64,000 nucleotides of DNA from Methylorubrum rhodesianum (lineage in GTDB: Bacteria; Pseudomonadota; Alphaproteobacteria; Rhizobiales; Beijerinckiaceae), in NCBI RefSeq assembly GCF_014199985.1, contig NZ_JACHOS010000014.1:1-64000 (forward strand). The letters are read 5' to 3'. The position numbers and the translations under genes are program-made. Within the stretch, counting starts at the first letter, position 1; every line of letters begins with the position of its first letter. Shown here one piece after another: positions 26,181 through 34,758 of the stretch. The notes beneath the pieces were generated by a model. That model was not told where the DNA came from and did no database searches. It was given only the letters and a program-made list of their open reading frames with translations.

Positions 26181-27308
26181 GTGACGTCGGCCTCCTCCGA
26201 ACCGGCCGCCCGGCGCCTCGCGGCCTCCGCGCCCTGGGATGCGGAGGCCGATGACCGACTGGTCTGCCTCGCCGTGCGCGACGAGACGCACGACGTGAAG
26301 ACCTTCGTGCTGAGCCCCCGCGAGCCCCGGCGCTTCGCCTACGCGCCGGGCCAGTTCCTGACCTTTTCTTTCGAGATCGGTACGGACACGATCCACCGCT
26401 GCTACACGATCTCCTCCGCGCCGACCCGGCCGAACGCGATCTCGTTCACGGTCAAGCGGGTGCCCGGCGGCCCGGTCTCGAACTGGCTGCACGACACCCT
26501 GAAGCCCGGCGACACGGTCCGGGCACTCGGGCCGATGGGTGATTTCTCCTGCTTCACCCATCCGGCGAAGCGCTACCTGCTCCTGTCCGGCGGCAGCGGC
26601 GTCACGCCGATGATGTCGATGGCGCGCACCTTCCACGATCTGGGCGAGGCCCGGGACGTGGCCTTCGTCCACTCCGCCCGCTCGCCCGCCGACATCGTGT
26701 TCCGGAGCGAGCTGGAGACGATGGCCCGGCTCGATCCCGCCTTCCGCTTCCACGCGGTCTGCGAGGCGGATTCCCCGGACGAGGTCTGGACGGGTCCGAA
26801 GGGGCGGCTATCCCTCGACATCCTGCGAGAGGCGGTGCCCGACTTCCTCGAGCGCGAAGTCTTCGTCTGCGGCCCCGGGCCCTACATGGACGCCGTGCAG
26901 GCGATGCTGCGGCACGCCGGCTTCGACATGGCCCGGTACCATTACGAGAGCTTCGACTTCGGCGCCTTGCCGGAAGCCGAGCAGGAGGCCGCGGCGGAGG
27001 CGGGCCAGGAACGCGACGCCGAGGCCGCGCCCGCGGGCGGCGTGCGCACCTTCCGGGTGGAGTTCGCCAAGACCCGGCGCGTCCTCGAATGCCCGGAGAA
27101 CGAGACCGTGCTCGACGCCGCCCGCAAGGCCGGTATTCGGCTGCCCTCGTCCTGCGCCAAGGGGCTGTGCGGCACCTGCAAGTCGAAACTCACCTCCGGC
27201 ACCGTCGCCATGACGCATGCCGGCGGCATCCGCCAGCGCGAGATCGATGCCGGCATGGCGCTGCTGTGCTGCTCCAAGCCGACGAGCGACCTCGTCGTCG
27301 AACGCTGA
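26181..27308 (+). CDS. gbcB: Glycine betaine demethylating oxygenase, reductase subunit
   Basis: A 375-residue NAD(P)H-dependent reductase supplying electrons to GbcA. It has an FAD domain (RCYTISSAPT), an NAD domain (LLLSGGSGVTPMMSM and VFVCGPGPYMDAV) and a C-terminal plant-type 2Fe-2S ferredoxin domain (CAKGLCGTCKSKL, then CCSKP). A Glu/Ala-rich linker (about 270-290) joins the last two. The start is GTG at 26181, three bases after the gbcA stop. Confidence 0.92.
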   Translation: MTSASSEPAARRLAASAPWDAEADDRLVCLAVRDETHDVKTFVLSPREPRRFAYAPGQFLTFSFEIGTDTIHRCYTISSAPTRPNAISFTVKRVPGGPVSNWLHDTLKPGDTVRALGPMGDFSCFTHPAKRYLLLSGGSGVTPMMSMARTFHDLGEARDVAFVHSARSPADIVFRSELETMARLDPAFRFHAVCEADSPDEVWTGPKGRLSLDILREAVPDFLEREVFVCGPGPYMDAVQAMLRHAGFDMARYHYESFDFGALPEAEQEAAAEAGQERDAEAAPAGGVRTFRVEFAKTRRVLECPENETVLDAARKAGIRLPSSCAKGLCGTCKSKLTSGTVAMTHAGGIRQREIDAGMALLCCSKPTSDLVVER

Positions 27309-27384
27309 GCGCTTCCGGCCGCTCCAGTGGCCGGGCAGCACTCCAGCGTCCCAAGCTTTCCCCATCGCCTTCGGGAGTCGTCCC

Positions 27385-29427
27385 GTGATCGCCAATGCCG
27401 ACGCGCTCTTGAGGCCGCTCACCATCAAGGGCCTCACCATCCGCAACCGGGTGATGTCGACGAGCCACGCCCCCGGCTACGGCCGGGACGGCAAGCCGCA
27501 GGAGCGCTACCAGCTCTACCACGCCGAAAAGGCCAAGGGCGGCATCGGGCTCACCATGTTCGGCGGCTCGTCGTCGGTCGCCGTCGACAGCCCCGCCGCG
27601 CCCTGGAACCAGATCTCGGTCGCCGACGATTCGGTGATCCCGTTCTTCCGCCAGTTCTCGGACCGGGTGCACCAGCACGGCGGCAAGCTGATGATTCAGC
27701 TCACCCATATGGGCCGGCGCACCAAGTGGGACACCGAGCACTGGCTCCCCACCGTCTCACCCTCGCCGCGGCGCGAGCCCGCCTCCCGCACCATCCCGAA
27801 GGAGATCGAGCCCGAGGACATCGCCCGCATCGTCAAGAGCTTCGCCCAGGCCGCCCGGCGCTGCAAGGAAGGCGGGCTCGACGGCTGCGAGGTCTCGGCC
27901 GCCCACGGCCACCTGATCGACCAGTTCTGGTCGCCGTCCGTCAACCAGCGCACCGACAAGTACGGCGGCAGCCTGGAGAACCGGATGCGCTTCGGCATCG
28001 AGGTGCTGGAGGCGATGCGCGCGGAAGCCGGCGACGACTACGTCATCGGCATCCGCATGTCCGGCGACGAGATGATCGCCGACGGCCTCAGCCAGGAGGA
28101 TTGCCTGACGATCGCCAGCGAGTACGCCCGGCGCGGGCTCGTCGACTTCCTCAACATCTTGGGCGGCCAGGCGCGCGACCACATCGCCCATGCGATCTCG
28201 CTGCCGAACATGTCCTTCCCGGTGGCGCCGTTCCTGTTCCTGCCGAGCGCGATCAAGCGCGAGGTCGACGTGCCGGTGTTCCACGCCCAGCGCGTCACCG
28301 ATCTCGCCACCGCCGCGCGTGCGGTCGCGGACGGCCATGTCGACATGGTGGCGATGACCCGCGCCCACATCGCCGACCCGCACCTCGTGAAGAAGCTCTC
28401 AGAGGGCCGGGCCGACGACATCCGGCAGTGTGTCGGCGCGGGCTACTGCATCGACCGGATCTATGTCGGCGGCGACGCGCTCTGCATCCAGAATGCCGCG
28501 ACGGGCCGCGAGGCGACGATGCCGCACGAGATCCGCCGGGCGGATGTCCGCCGCCGCGTCGTGGTGATCGGCGCCGGTCCCGGTGGGCTTGAGGCGGCCC
28601 GCGTCTGCGCCGAGCGCGGCCATTCGGTGGTGCTGTTCGAGAAGAGCGGGCAGGCGGGCGGCCAGATCTCCATCGCGGCGAAAGCCGGCTGGCGAGAGGC
28701 GATGTCGGGCATCACCCGCTGGCTGGTGGCCCAGGTGACCAAGCTCGGCGTCGACCTGCGGCTCAACACCGAGGCGACGGAAGCGGCGGTCCTGGCGGAG
28801 AAGCCCGACGTGGTGATCGTCGCCACCGGCGGCACGCCGTTCCGCGGCCACGCCAAGGGCGCCGAGCAGCACGCGGTGACGACCACCGAGGTGCTGACCG
28901 GCGCGGTCGAGCCCACCGGCTCGGTGCTGCTCTACGACGAGATGGGCGGGCACAACGCCGCGTCGGTGGCCGAGCAGCTGGCCAAGCGCGGCTGCCTCGT
29001 CGAGATCGCCACCCACGACCGCATGGTGGCGGAGGAGGTCGGCACCACGAACCAGCCGATCCACCTGCGCGAACTGTACAAGCTCGGCGTGGTGATGACG
29101 CCGAACATGGAGCTGATCGAGATCTTTCCGGAGGGCAACCGGCTGGTGGCGGCGCTCCGCAACACCATGACCGATGCGGAGGAGGAGCGCGTCGTCGATC
29201 GCGTGATCGTCGATCACGGCACGCTGCCGGTGGACGCGCTCTACCACGGCCTGAAGCCGGCATCGGTCAACCGGGGCCAGACCGACCAGGAAGCGATGAT
29301 CCGCGGCGAGCCGCAGCCCTACGACCTGTCGAAGGGCTACGCGCTCTATCGCATCGGCGACGCGGTGTCGGGCCGCAACATCCACGCGGCGATCTACGAC
29401 GCCCTGCGGCTTTGCAAGGATCTTTGA
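27385..29427 (+). CDS. dgcA: Dimethylglycine demethylase, flavin subunit
   Basis: A 680-residue enzyme of the 2,4-dienoyl-CoA reductase/trimethylamine dehydrogenase type. The N-terminal old-yellow-enzyme barrel (about 1-370) is followed by a Cys motif for a 4Fe-4S cluster (CVGAGYCIDRIY and a further Cys) and a C-terminal dinucleotide-binding half (VVVIGAGPGGLEAARV). It oxidises dimethylglycine to sarcosine. The start is taken as GTG at 27385, after CGGGAG, because conserved sequence (LLRPLTIKGLTIRNR) begins directly behind it; the frame is open further upstream into gbcB but without similarity. The close homologue for N-methylproline cannot be excluded, but the context points to DgcA. Confidence 0.88.
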   Translation: MIANADALLRPLTIKGLTIRNRVMSTSHAPGYGRDGKPQERYQLYHAEKAKGGIGLTMFGGSSSVAVDSPAAPWNQISVADDSVIPFFRQFSDRVHQHGGKLMIQLTHMGRRTKWDTEHWLPTVSPSPRREPASRTIPKEIEPEDIARIVKSFAQAARRCKEGGLDGCEVSAAHGHLIDQFWSPSVNQRTDKYGGSLENRMRFGIEVLEAMRAEAGDDYVIGIRMSGDEMIADGLSQEDCLTIASEYARRGLVDFLNILGGQARDHIAHAISLPNMSFPVAPFLFLPSAIKREVDVPVFHAQRVTDLATAARAVADGHVDMVAMTRAHIADPHLVKKLSEGRADDIRQCVGAGYCIDRIYVGGDALCIQNAATGREATMPHEIRRADVRRRVVVIGAGPGGLEAARVCAERGHSVVLFEKSGQAGGQISIAAKAGWREAMSGITRWLVAQVTKLGVDLRLNTEATEAAVLAEKPDVVIVATGGTPFRGHAKGAEQHAVTTTEVLTGAVEPTGSVLLYDEMGGHNAASVAEQLAKRGCLVEIATHDRMVAEEVGTTNQPIHLRELYKLGVVMTPNMELIEIFPEGNRLVAALRNTMTDAEEERVVDRVIVDHGTLPVDALYHGLKPASVNRGQTDQEAMIRGEPQPYDLSKGYALYRIGDAVSGRNIHAAIYDALRLCKDL

Positions 29428-29497
29428 TCCGGTCAGAGGGGGCGCACGGTCCTCGTGAGCCTCGTCCGGAAGTGTCGCCACTCCCTTAGGCACCGTC

Positions 29498-31399
29498 ATG
29501 ACCAGCCTCATGCCCCTGACCACGGTGTTTCCCGGCCTCGTCTGGCTGATGGCGGCGCTCGCCCTCGTCCAGGGCTTGCGCCGGGCCGCGCTCTGGCGCG
29601 TCGGCGCGGCGGCGCCGGTGGCGTGGCTCGACGGGCTCGCCAAGCTGCCCCGCCGCTACCTCGTCGATGTCCACCACGTCGTGGCGCGCGATCCTTACGC
29701 CTCGCGCATGCACGCGGTCGTGGCCGGCGGCCTGCTCGCGGCCTCGATCCTGACGGCGCTCGCGATCCTGCCGCCGCTCGCCGGTTTCCGGCCCTACTGG
29801 TTCCTCGTGGCCCTGGCCTTCGGCGTGACAGCGGTGGGCTCGCTGCTCGTCGGCGCCCGGCGCTATCCCTCGAAGCAGAAGCGCCTCTCCGCCGGGCACT
29901 TCCAGATCCTGCCGTTCCTGCTCCTCGCCTACGCCGTCGGCGGCACGCTCACCGCGCTGCTGCTCGCCTTCGGCGCCGGCAGCGGCGTGTTCGGCTCCGT
30001 CGCCCTGGCTCTGGCCGCGGCGGGCGGGCTCGGCCTCGCCTTCGAGGTGCGTCACGGCCCGATGCGCCACGCGGCGGCGGGCGCGCTCCACCTCGTCGCC
30101 CATCCCCGGCCCGGCCGGTTCGGGGGGCGCCCCGACACCGCGCTCCAGCCCCTCGACCTCGACGCGCCCCGGCTCGGCTCGGAGATGCCGGCCGACTTCA
30201 CCTGGAACCGGCTGCTGTCCTACGACGCCTGCGTCAGCTGCGGGCGCTGCGAGACCGCCTGCCCGGCCTTCGCCGCCGGCCAGCCGCTCAACCCGAAGAA
30301 GCTCATCCAGGATCTCGTCGCCGGCCTTTCGCCGGCCGAACCGGCCTATGCCGGCAATCCCTATCCCGGCGGCCGGGCGGCGGAGGGCGAGCGCGGGGCG
30401 CTGGCCCGGCTGATCGGGCCGGATGCGCGCATCCATCCCGATACGCTGTGGTCCTGCACCACCTGCCGGGCCTGCGTCGAGGAATGCCCGATGATGATCG
30501 AGCATGTCGACGCCGTGGTCTCCCTGCGGCGGCACGAGACGCTGGAGCGCGGGGCCCTGCCGGAGAAGGCGGTCGGCCCGGTGACGGAGCTGCGCCAGTC
30601 CGGTGATCCCGGCGGGCGTCCGCTCGCCGCCCGCACCGACTTCGCTGCCGGTGTCGAGCTACCGCGCATCGCCGATGGTGGGCAGGCCGAGATCCTGCTC
30701 TGGCTCGGCGAGGGCGCCTACGACCTGCGCTACGGCCGCTCGCTCCGTGCCCTGGTGCGGCTTCTGCGCGAGGCGCACGTCGATTTCGCGGTGCTGGGCC
30801 CGGAGGAGCGCGACACCGGCGACCTCGCCCGGCGTCTCGGCGACGAGGCGACCTTCCAGGGCCTGGCGCGGGAGAACATCGCTACTCTGGCACAATACCG
30901 GTTCGACCGGATCGTCACCGCTGACCCGCACGCGCTGCACGCGCTGCGCAACGAGTACCCGGCGCTCGGCGGGTGCTACACGGTCGTGCACCATACCGCC
31001 TTCCTGCTGGAGCTGATCCGGGCGGGCAGGCTCAATCCCGGCCGCCTGCCCGACCTCTCGGTGACCTATCACGACCCCTGCTATCTCGCCCGCTACAATG
31101 GGGAGACCGAGGCGCCGCGCGCGGTGCTCGACGCGATCGGCGTCGCCCGCCGCGAGATGAGCCGCTCGGGGCGCCGGGCGATGTGCTGCGGCGGCGGCGG
31201 CGGCGCGCCGGTGAGCGACGTCCCGGGCGAGCGCCGCATCCCCGACCTCCGCATGGCCCAGGCCGCCGAGACCGGCGCCGGCATCGTGGCGGTGGCCTGC
31301 CCCTCCTGCACGGCGATGCTGGAGGGCGTGACCGACCGCAAGGCGGAGATCCGCGACGTGGCCGAATTGCTGCTCCAGGCGGTGGAGGCGGGCCGATGA
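29498..31399 (+). CDS. dgcB: Dimethylglycine demethylase, membrane Fe-S subunit
   Basis: A 633-residue protein with about five N-terminal membrane helices (DUF3483, about 10-195), two 4Fe-4S motifs (CVSCGRCETACP and CTTCRACVEECP, about 245-330) and C-terminal CCG domains (HDPCYLARYN, CCGGGGG and CPSCTAMLEG) like those of heterodisulfide reductase. It should pass electrons from dimethylglycine oxidation to the respiratory chain together with the dedicated ETF. Its stop overlaps the etfA start (ATGA). Confidence 0.9.
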   Translation: MTSLMPLTTVFPGLVWLMAALALVQGLRRAALWRVGAAAPVAWLDGLAKLPRRYLVDVHHVVARDPYASRMHAVVAGGLLAASILTALAILPPLAGFRPYWFLVALAFGVTAVGSLLVGARRYPSKQKRLSAGHFQILPFLLLAYAVGGTLTALLLAFGAGSGVFGSVALALAAAGGLGLAFEVRHGPMRHAAAGALHLVAHPRPGRFGGRPDTALQPLDLDAPRLGSEMPADFTWNRLLSYDACVSCGRCETACPAFAAGQPLNPKKLIQDLVAGLSPAEPAYAGNPYPGGRAAEGERGALARLIGPDARIHPDTLWSCTTCRACVEECPMMIEHVDAVVSLRRHETLERGALPEKAVGPVTELRQSGDPGGRPLAARTDFAAGVELPRIADGGQAEILLWLGEGAYDLRYGRSLRALVRLLREAHVDFAVLGPEERDTGDLARRLGDEATFQGLARENIATLAQYRFDRIVTADPHALHALRNEYPALGGCYTVVHHTAFLLELIRAGRLNPGRLPDLSVTYHDPCYLARYNGETEAPRAVLDAIGVARREMSRSGRRAMCCGGGGGAPVSDVPGERRIPDLRMAQAAETGAGIVAVACPSCTAMLEGVTDRKAEIRDVAELLLQAVEAGR

Positions 31400-32619
31400 C
31401 CCGTCCCCGCCGCGACCCGCGGGCCGAGTGGGCGGCCCAGTTCGTCGCGGGCGCCGGCCTCCGCCCGCGCTACGACCGCACCCGCCGCGCGGCCGCCGGC
31501 CGGCCTCGCCGCGACCCGCGGAGCGAGCGCGAGGCCCAGCGCGTCGGCGCCGCCGCGCGGCCGCGCTACGATCTCGGCCAGGCTGGCCGCCCGCTGGGCG
31601 AGGCGGTCGTCGCCCCGCCGCGGTCCGTGCCCGAAGCACCGCAGACGATCATCGTCGAGGCGCCCGCCTTCCTCGTCGCGGTGGTGCCGGACGCCCCCGG
31701 CGGCCGCCTCTCGGGCCACGACCGGCAGGTGCTCGGCGCCGCCCGGGCGCTCGCCGGACGCGAGGGTGCCGTCGCGGCCATCGTGGAAGGGGCGTGTGAG
31801 GGACTCGGCGCCGCGGGCGCCGACCGCGTCCTCCGGCTCGAGGCCGCGGAAGGCTACGATCCTGCGGCCCGCGCCGCCCGCGTCGAGGCGGCGCTCGCGG
31901 CGCTCGCGGCGCGCCACACCCTGTTCCCGGAATCGCTCGATGGCGGCGACCTCGCCCGCCGCGTCGCCGTGGGCTTGCGCGAGCCTCTGTTCACCAATGC
32001 CGAAGTGGTGGCCGCCAAGGGCCTTGTCCGCCCGGCCAGGGGCCGCCGGGTCGAGCAGAGTCTCGCCGCGCCGCGCTTCGCCACCGTCGCGCCGGATGCG
32101 GCCGCCGATTATGCCGGCCCGCCGCGGGAGGCGCGCGCCGTGCCCATCGACGGACCTACGCCGCCGCCTCCGAAAAGTATCCTGTCGGCGACGCGCATCC
32201 CCGCCGACCCCGCGACGGTGCCGTTGTCCCTCGCCGAGTTCGTCGTGTCCGCCGGCAACGGCCTCACCGATCTCGACAGCTTCCGGCAGGTGGTGGCGGC
32301 GCTCCACGCGACGCCGGGGGCGAGCCGCGTCCTGTGCGATGCCGGGCTGATGCCGCGCCACAGCCAGGTCGGCGCCTCGGGCACGGTGCTGGCCGCGACC
32401 TGCTACTTCGCGCTCGGCATCTCCGGCGCGCCGCAGCACCTTCAGGGCGTCGCCGGCTGCGAGCACGTGGTGGCGGTCAACACCGACCTCCACGCGGCGA
32501 TGATCGAGCGGGCGGGCCTCGCCGTGGTGCAGGACGCGCAGGCGGTGATGCCGGCCCTGCTGCGGCTGCTCGCGCAAGAGACGGCCGGCCGGGCGACCGG
32601 GGCGGGGAAGGCGCCATGA
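31396..32619 (+). CDS. etfA: Electron transfer flavoprotein alpha subunit, betaine-pathway type
   Basis: A 407-residue EtfA. The C-terminal FAD domain (about 260-400) holds HSQVGASGTVLAATCYFALGISGAPQHLQG and VVAVNTD. The N-terminal about 65 residues are an Arg-rich extension in which RRDPR-A/S-E and a PRYD element occur twice, a feature of the EtfA linked to DgcAB and different from housekeeping EtfA. It accepts electrons from DgcA/DgcB. The ATG at 31396 overlaps the dgcB stop by four bases, and its own stop overlaps etfB in the same way. Confidence 0.88.
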   Translation: MTRPRRDPRAEWAAQFVAGAGLRPRYDRTRRAAAGRPRRDPRSEREAQRVGAAARPRYDLGQAGRPLGEAVVAPPRSVPEAPQTIIVEAPAFLVAVVPDAPGGRLSGHDRQVLGAARALAGREGAVAAIVEGACEGLGAAGADRVLRLEAAEGYDPAARAARVEAALAALAARHTLFPESLDGGDLARRVAVGLREPLFTNAEVVAAKGLVRPARGRRVEQSLAAPRFATVAPDAAADYAGPPREARAVPIDGPTPPPPKSILSATRIPADPATVPLSLAEFVVSAGNGLTDLDSFRQVVAALHATPGASRVLCDAGLMPRHSQVGASGTVLAATCYFALGISGAPQHLQGVAGCEHVVAVNTDLHAAMIERAGLAVVQDAQAVMPALLRLLAQETAGRATGAGKAP

Positions 32620-33410
32620 GAATCGCGGTTCTCCTGTCCGCCGGCCTCCATCCCGTCTCCGGGGCCCCCGTTCTGCCGCGGGTCGAGGCACAGGCGATCC
32701 GGTTGGCCGCCGGGCTCGCCGCGTCGTCCGAGATCTTCGGCCTGCATGCCGGGCCGGAGGCCGCCGCGGTCGCCGAGGCGCTGGGTCAGGGGCTCGACCG
32801 CATCGAGCACGTCGCAGTCGCGGCCGGCGAAGATCCGGTGCCGGCGCTGGTCGCGCGGCTCGCCGAGCGGGCGCCCGACCTGATCCTGGCCGGACGGCGC
32901 AGCCAGGGCGGCGACGAGAGCGGCCTCGTGCCCTACGCGCTGGCCCGCGCCCTCGCGATGCCGCTGATGCCCGACGTGGTCGCCGCGGCGGCCGCCGAGG
33001 ACGGCGCGCTGCGCCTTGACCAGAGCCTCGGCCGCGGCGCCCTGCGCCGGGTGCTCGTGCGGGGACCGGTCGTCGTCACCTGCCATCCCGATGCTCCGGC
33101 CCCGCTCGCCTACGCCTACGGCCGGGCCCGCCGCGGGCGCGTCGAGACGGTGGCCATCGCCCCGGTCGCGACCCCGGCTCCGGCCCTCGCGGCGGAGGAG
33201 CGGCCGTATCGTCGCCGGCCCAGAATCGTGAAGGGCGCGCCCGCCGGCGGCTCGGCGGCGGAACGGCTGAAGGCGGCCACCGGCGAGAGCGGCCCGGCCG
33301 GGAGCGGCCGCCTCCTGATCCAGCCCGATCCCGAGGACGCGGCGCGCGAGATCCTGACCTATCTCCGGCAGATCGGCGTTGTCGCCGCGCCGGCGGAACC
33401 GAAGACCTGA
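32616..33410 (+). CDS. etfB: Electron transfer flavoprotein beta subunit, betaine-pathway type
   Basis: A 264-residue EtfB with the family order: RIAVLLSAG start, PDLILAGRRSQGGDESGLVPYALA (AMP/FAD-facing loop) and a C-terminal tail with IVKGAPAGG. It pairs with the EtfA above. Translational coupling by ATGA at 32616 supports equal expression. The tail after 200 is Ala/Arg/Gly-rich and less conserved. Confidence 0.87.
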   Translation: MRIAVLLSAGLHPVSGAPVLPRVEAQAIRLAAGLAASSEIFGLHAGPEAAAVAEALGQGLDRIEHVAVAAGEDPVPALVARLAERAPDLILAGRRSQGGDESGLVPYALARALAMPLMPDVVAAAAAEDGALRLDQSLGRGALRRVLVRGPVVVTCHPDAPAPLAYAYGRARRGRVETVAIAPVATPAPALAAEERPYRRRPRIVKGAPAGGSAAERLKAATGESGPAGSGRLLIQPDPEDAAREILTYLRQIGVVAAPAEPKT

Positions 33411-33423
33411 GGAAGGCGGAAGG

Positions 33424-33939
33424 ATGCCCATGCCCCTGAGCCCGGACGACCTGCTGACGCGGCTGCGCGAGCGCGGCATCGCCTACAAGCTCTACGAGCA
33501 CGAAGCCGTTCTCACCGTCGAGGCGATGATGGCGGTCTGCGGCGACATCGCCGGCGCCCACACCAAGAACCTGTTCCTGCGCGACGGCAAGAAGACCTAC
33601 TTCCTCGTCACGCTTCAGCACGACGCGCAGGTCGATCTCAAGGCCTTCCGCTCCGTGCTCGGCGCGCGCGGCGGCCTCTCCTTCGCGAGCCCCGAGGCGC
33701 TGCGCGAACGCCTCGGGGTCGAGAGTGGGGCCGTCTCGCCCCTGGCGGCCCTCAACGCCGAGCCGGACAGCGTGAGGGTGTTCATTCAGGACAGCCTGCT
33801 GGACGAGACGCGGGTCAACATCCATCCGCTCGTCAGCACGCGCACTCTCTCGCTCATCCCAGCCGACCTGATGCAGGCGCTGCGGGCGGAAGGGCACGAG
33901 CCCACGCCGATCGCTCTTCCGGAGAGCGTCGCGGCCTGA
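33424..33939 (+). CDS. YbaK/ProX-family prolyl-tRNA editing protein
   Basis: A 171-residue stand-alone editing domain that hydrolyses mischarged tRNA (Ala-tRNA-Pro in the ProXp-ala type). Visible family features are YKLYEHEAVLTVE near the N-terminus, the catalytic-lysine region GAHTKNLFLRD, KTYFLVTLQHD and the end VNIHPLVSTRTLSLIPADL. The ATG at 33424 follows GAAGGCGGAAGG. It starts 13 bases after etfB and may be read through from the betaine operon, though the function is unrelated. Confidence 0.88.
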   Translation: MPMPLSPDDLLTRLRERGIAYKLYEHEAVLTVEAMMAVCGDIAGAHTKNLFLRDGKKTYFLVTLQHDAQVDLKAFRSVLGARGGLSFASPEALRERLGVESGAVSPLAALNAEPDSVRVFIQDSLLDETRVNIHPLVSTRTLSLIPADLMQALRAEGHEPTPIALPESVAA

Positions 33940-34020
33940 GGGCCGCTTCGGCGGACGCGCCTTCGAGGCGCTGTACCTGCGGAGGGACCGGCCGATCCGG
34001 GTCACGCCCGGCGGCGCAAG

Positions 34021-34087
34021 ACAGCGGCCTCGAAGACCCTTCCGGATCGCCGTGCGATCGCACCGGACGGGTCTTCGAGGCCGCTGT
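34021..34087. terminator. 67-nt stem-loop with a 19-bp perfect stem between convergent genes
   Basis: ACAGCGGCCTCGAAGACCC (34021-34039) is followed by its exact reverse complement at 34069-34087. The 29-base interior holds a further TCCGG/CCGGA pairing. It lies between the plus-strand editing gene (stop 33939) and the minus-strand DUF1127 gene (stop 34174). No T-run flanks it, so a bidirectional terminator is likely by position, but a mobile repeat or RNA-stability element is possible. Confidence 0.55.
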
Positions 34088-34173
34088 CGCGTCGGGAAAG
34101 GGTCTTGGTCGAGCCCGAACGGGAGCCGAACGGCCGGCCCGCCGCGAACATCCGCGCTTCGTCGAACCGCCGT

Positions 34174-34395
34174 TCAGGCGCTCTGCAGGGCGGTCGGAAA
34201 GGCAAGCGTCGCGAAGAGCGGCGCGACGCTCACGGCGCCGGGGCGGGCCGTCTCCGGGCCGGTCCGCAACTCCGACAGCGCGCCGCGGGTCAGGCCGATA
34301 TCGTCGAGCGCCGCGTCGCTGAGATTCATCAGAGCCTCTTGATCGGCCCTGGCGCGAAGATGGGCACGAACACTTTCGAAAACTTTGCTGAACAT
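34174..34395 (-). CDS. DUF1127 small protein
   Basis: A 73-residue protein with the DUF1127 core: an amphipathic N-terminal helix (FSKVFESVRAHLRAR) and the motif LMNLSDAALDDIGLTRGAL. Such proteins in alphaproteobacteria influence RNA turnover, phosphate or C/N metabolism; the role here is not known. The ATG at 34395 is chosen because the domain begins there. An exact 19-base palindrome lies 117 bases upstream. Confidence 0.8.
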   Translation of the reverse strand: MFSKVFESVRAHLRARADQEALMNLSDAALDDIGLTRGALSELRTGPETARPGAVSVAPLFATLAFPTALQSA

Positions 34396-34511
34396 CGAAT
34401 GAGCCTCGATCGCGCCGCCGCTGATCAAGACAAGGACGGCTCGCGCTTCAACTCATATGAGCCCTCGTCAGTCTTGAGAGGAGCGCGGATGCTTGGGATC
34501 AGCTCTGCTTG

Positions 34512-34530
34512 ATGCGCATGCATTGCGCAT
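34512..34530 (-). promoter_or_regulatory. 19-base perfect palindrome, candidate operator
   Basis: ATGCGCATGCATTGCGCAT has arms ATGCGCA/TGCGCAT around TGCAT. It lies upstream of the DUF1127 gene and downstream of the sdaA terminator, so it would act on the DUF1127 promoter. No cognate regulator is identified. Confidence 0.4.
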
Positions 34531-34630
34531 GAAAGTCCGTCTTTTAGCAGATTGCTTACCTATTGTGCATGAACCACTCGCCCGATGACCGTCCGCCGCG
34601 CCGGAACGATCCTGCAACGCCGCGATGAAA

Positions 34631-34665
34631 AACCCCTCTTCCGGGGTCGGAAGAGGGGTTGCGGG
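34631..34665 (-). terminator. Rho-independent terminator of sdaA
   Basis: AACCCCTCTTCC and GGAAGAGGGGTT form a 12-bp perfect stem with a 6-base loop. On the minus strand it is followed by TTTTT (plus strand AAAAA at 34628-34632), the canonical order. It lies about 100 bases after the sdaA stop. Confidence 0.85.
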
Positions 34666-34758
34666 ATCGGTCATGGCCGAACCGATCGGGTGGGGCCCGA
34701 CCAAGGTCCGATCGGTCGCATCGTGGGGCGAGAATCCATGTTCCGCCCGGCTTGCGTG

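Larger units (their letters stand above)
34396..34758. other. Intergenic region with palindrome and sdaA terminator
   Basis: About 360 bases between the DUF1127 start and the sdaA stop, both on the minus strand. It contains the palindrome at 34512 and the terminator at 34631. The stretch 34500-34575 is AT-richer, fitting the DUF1127 promoter. No protein frame is credible. Confidence 0.5.

Noticed and set aside
24498..26753. 751-codon minus-strand frame opposite gbcA
   Set aside because: Antisense shadow of a clear Rieske oxygenase; no domain seen.
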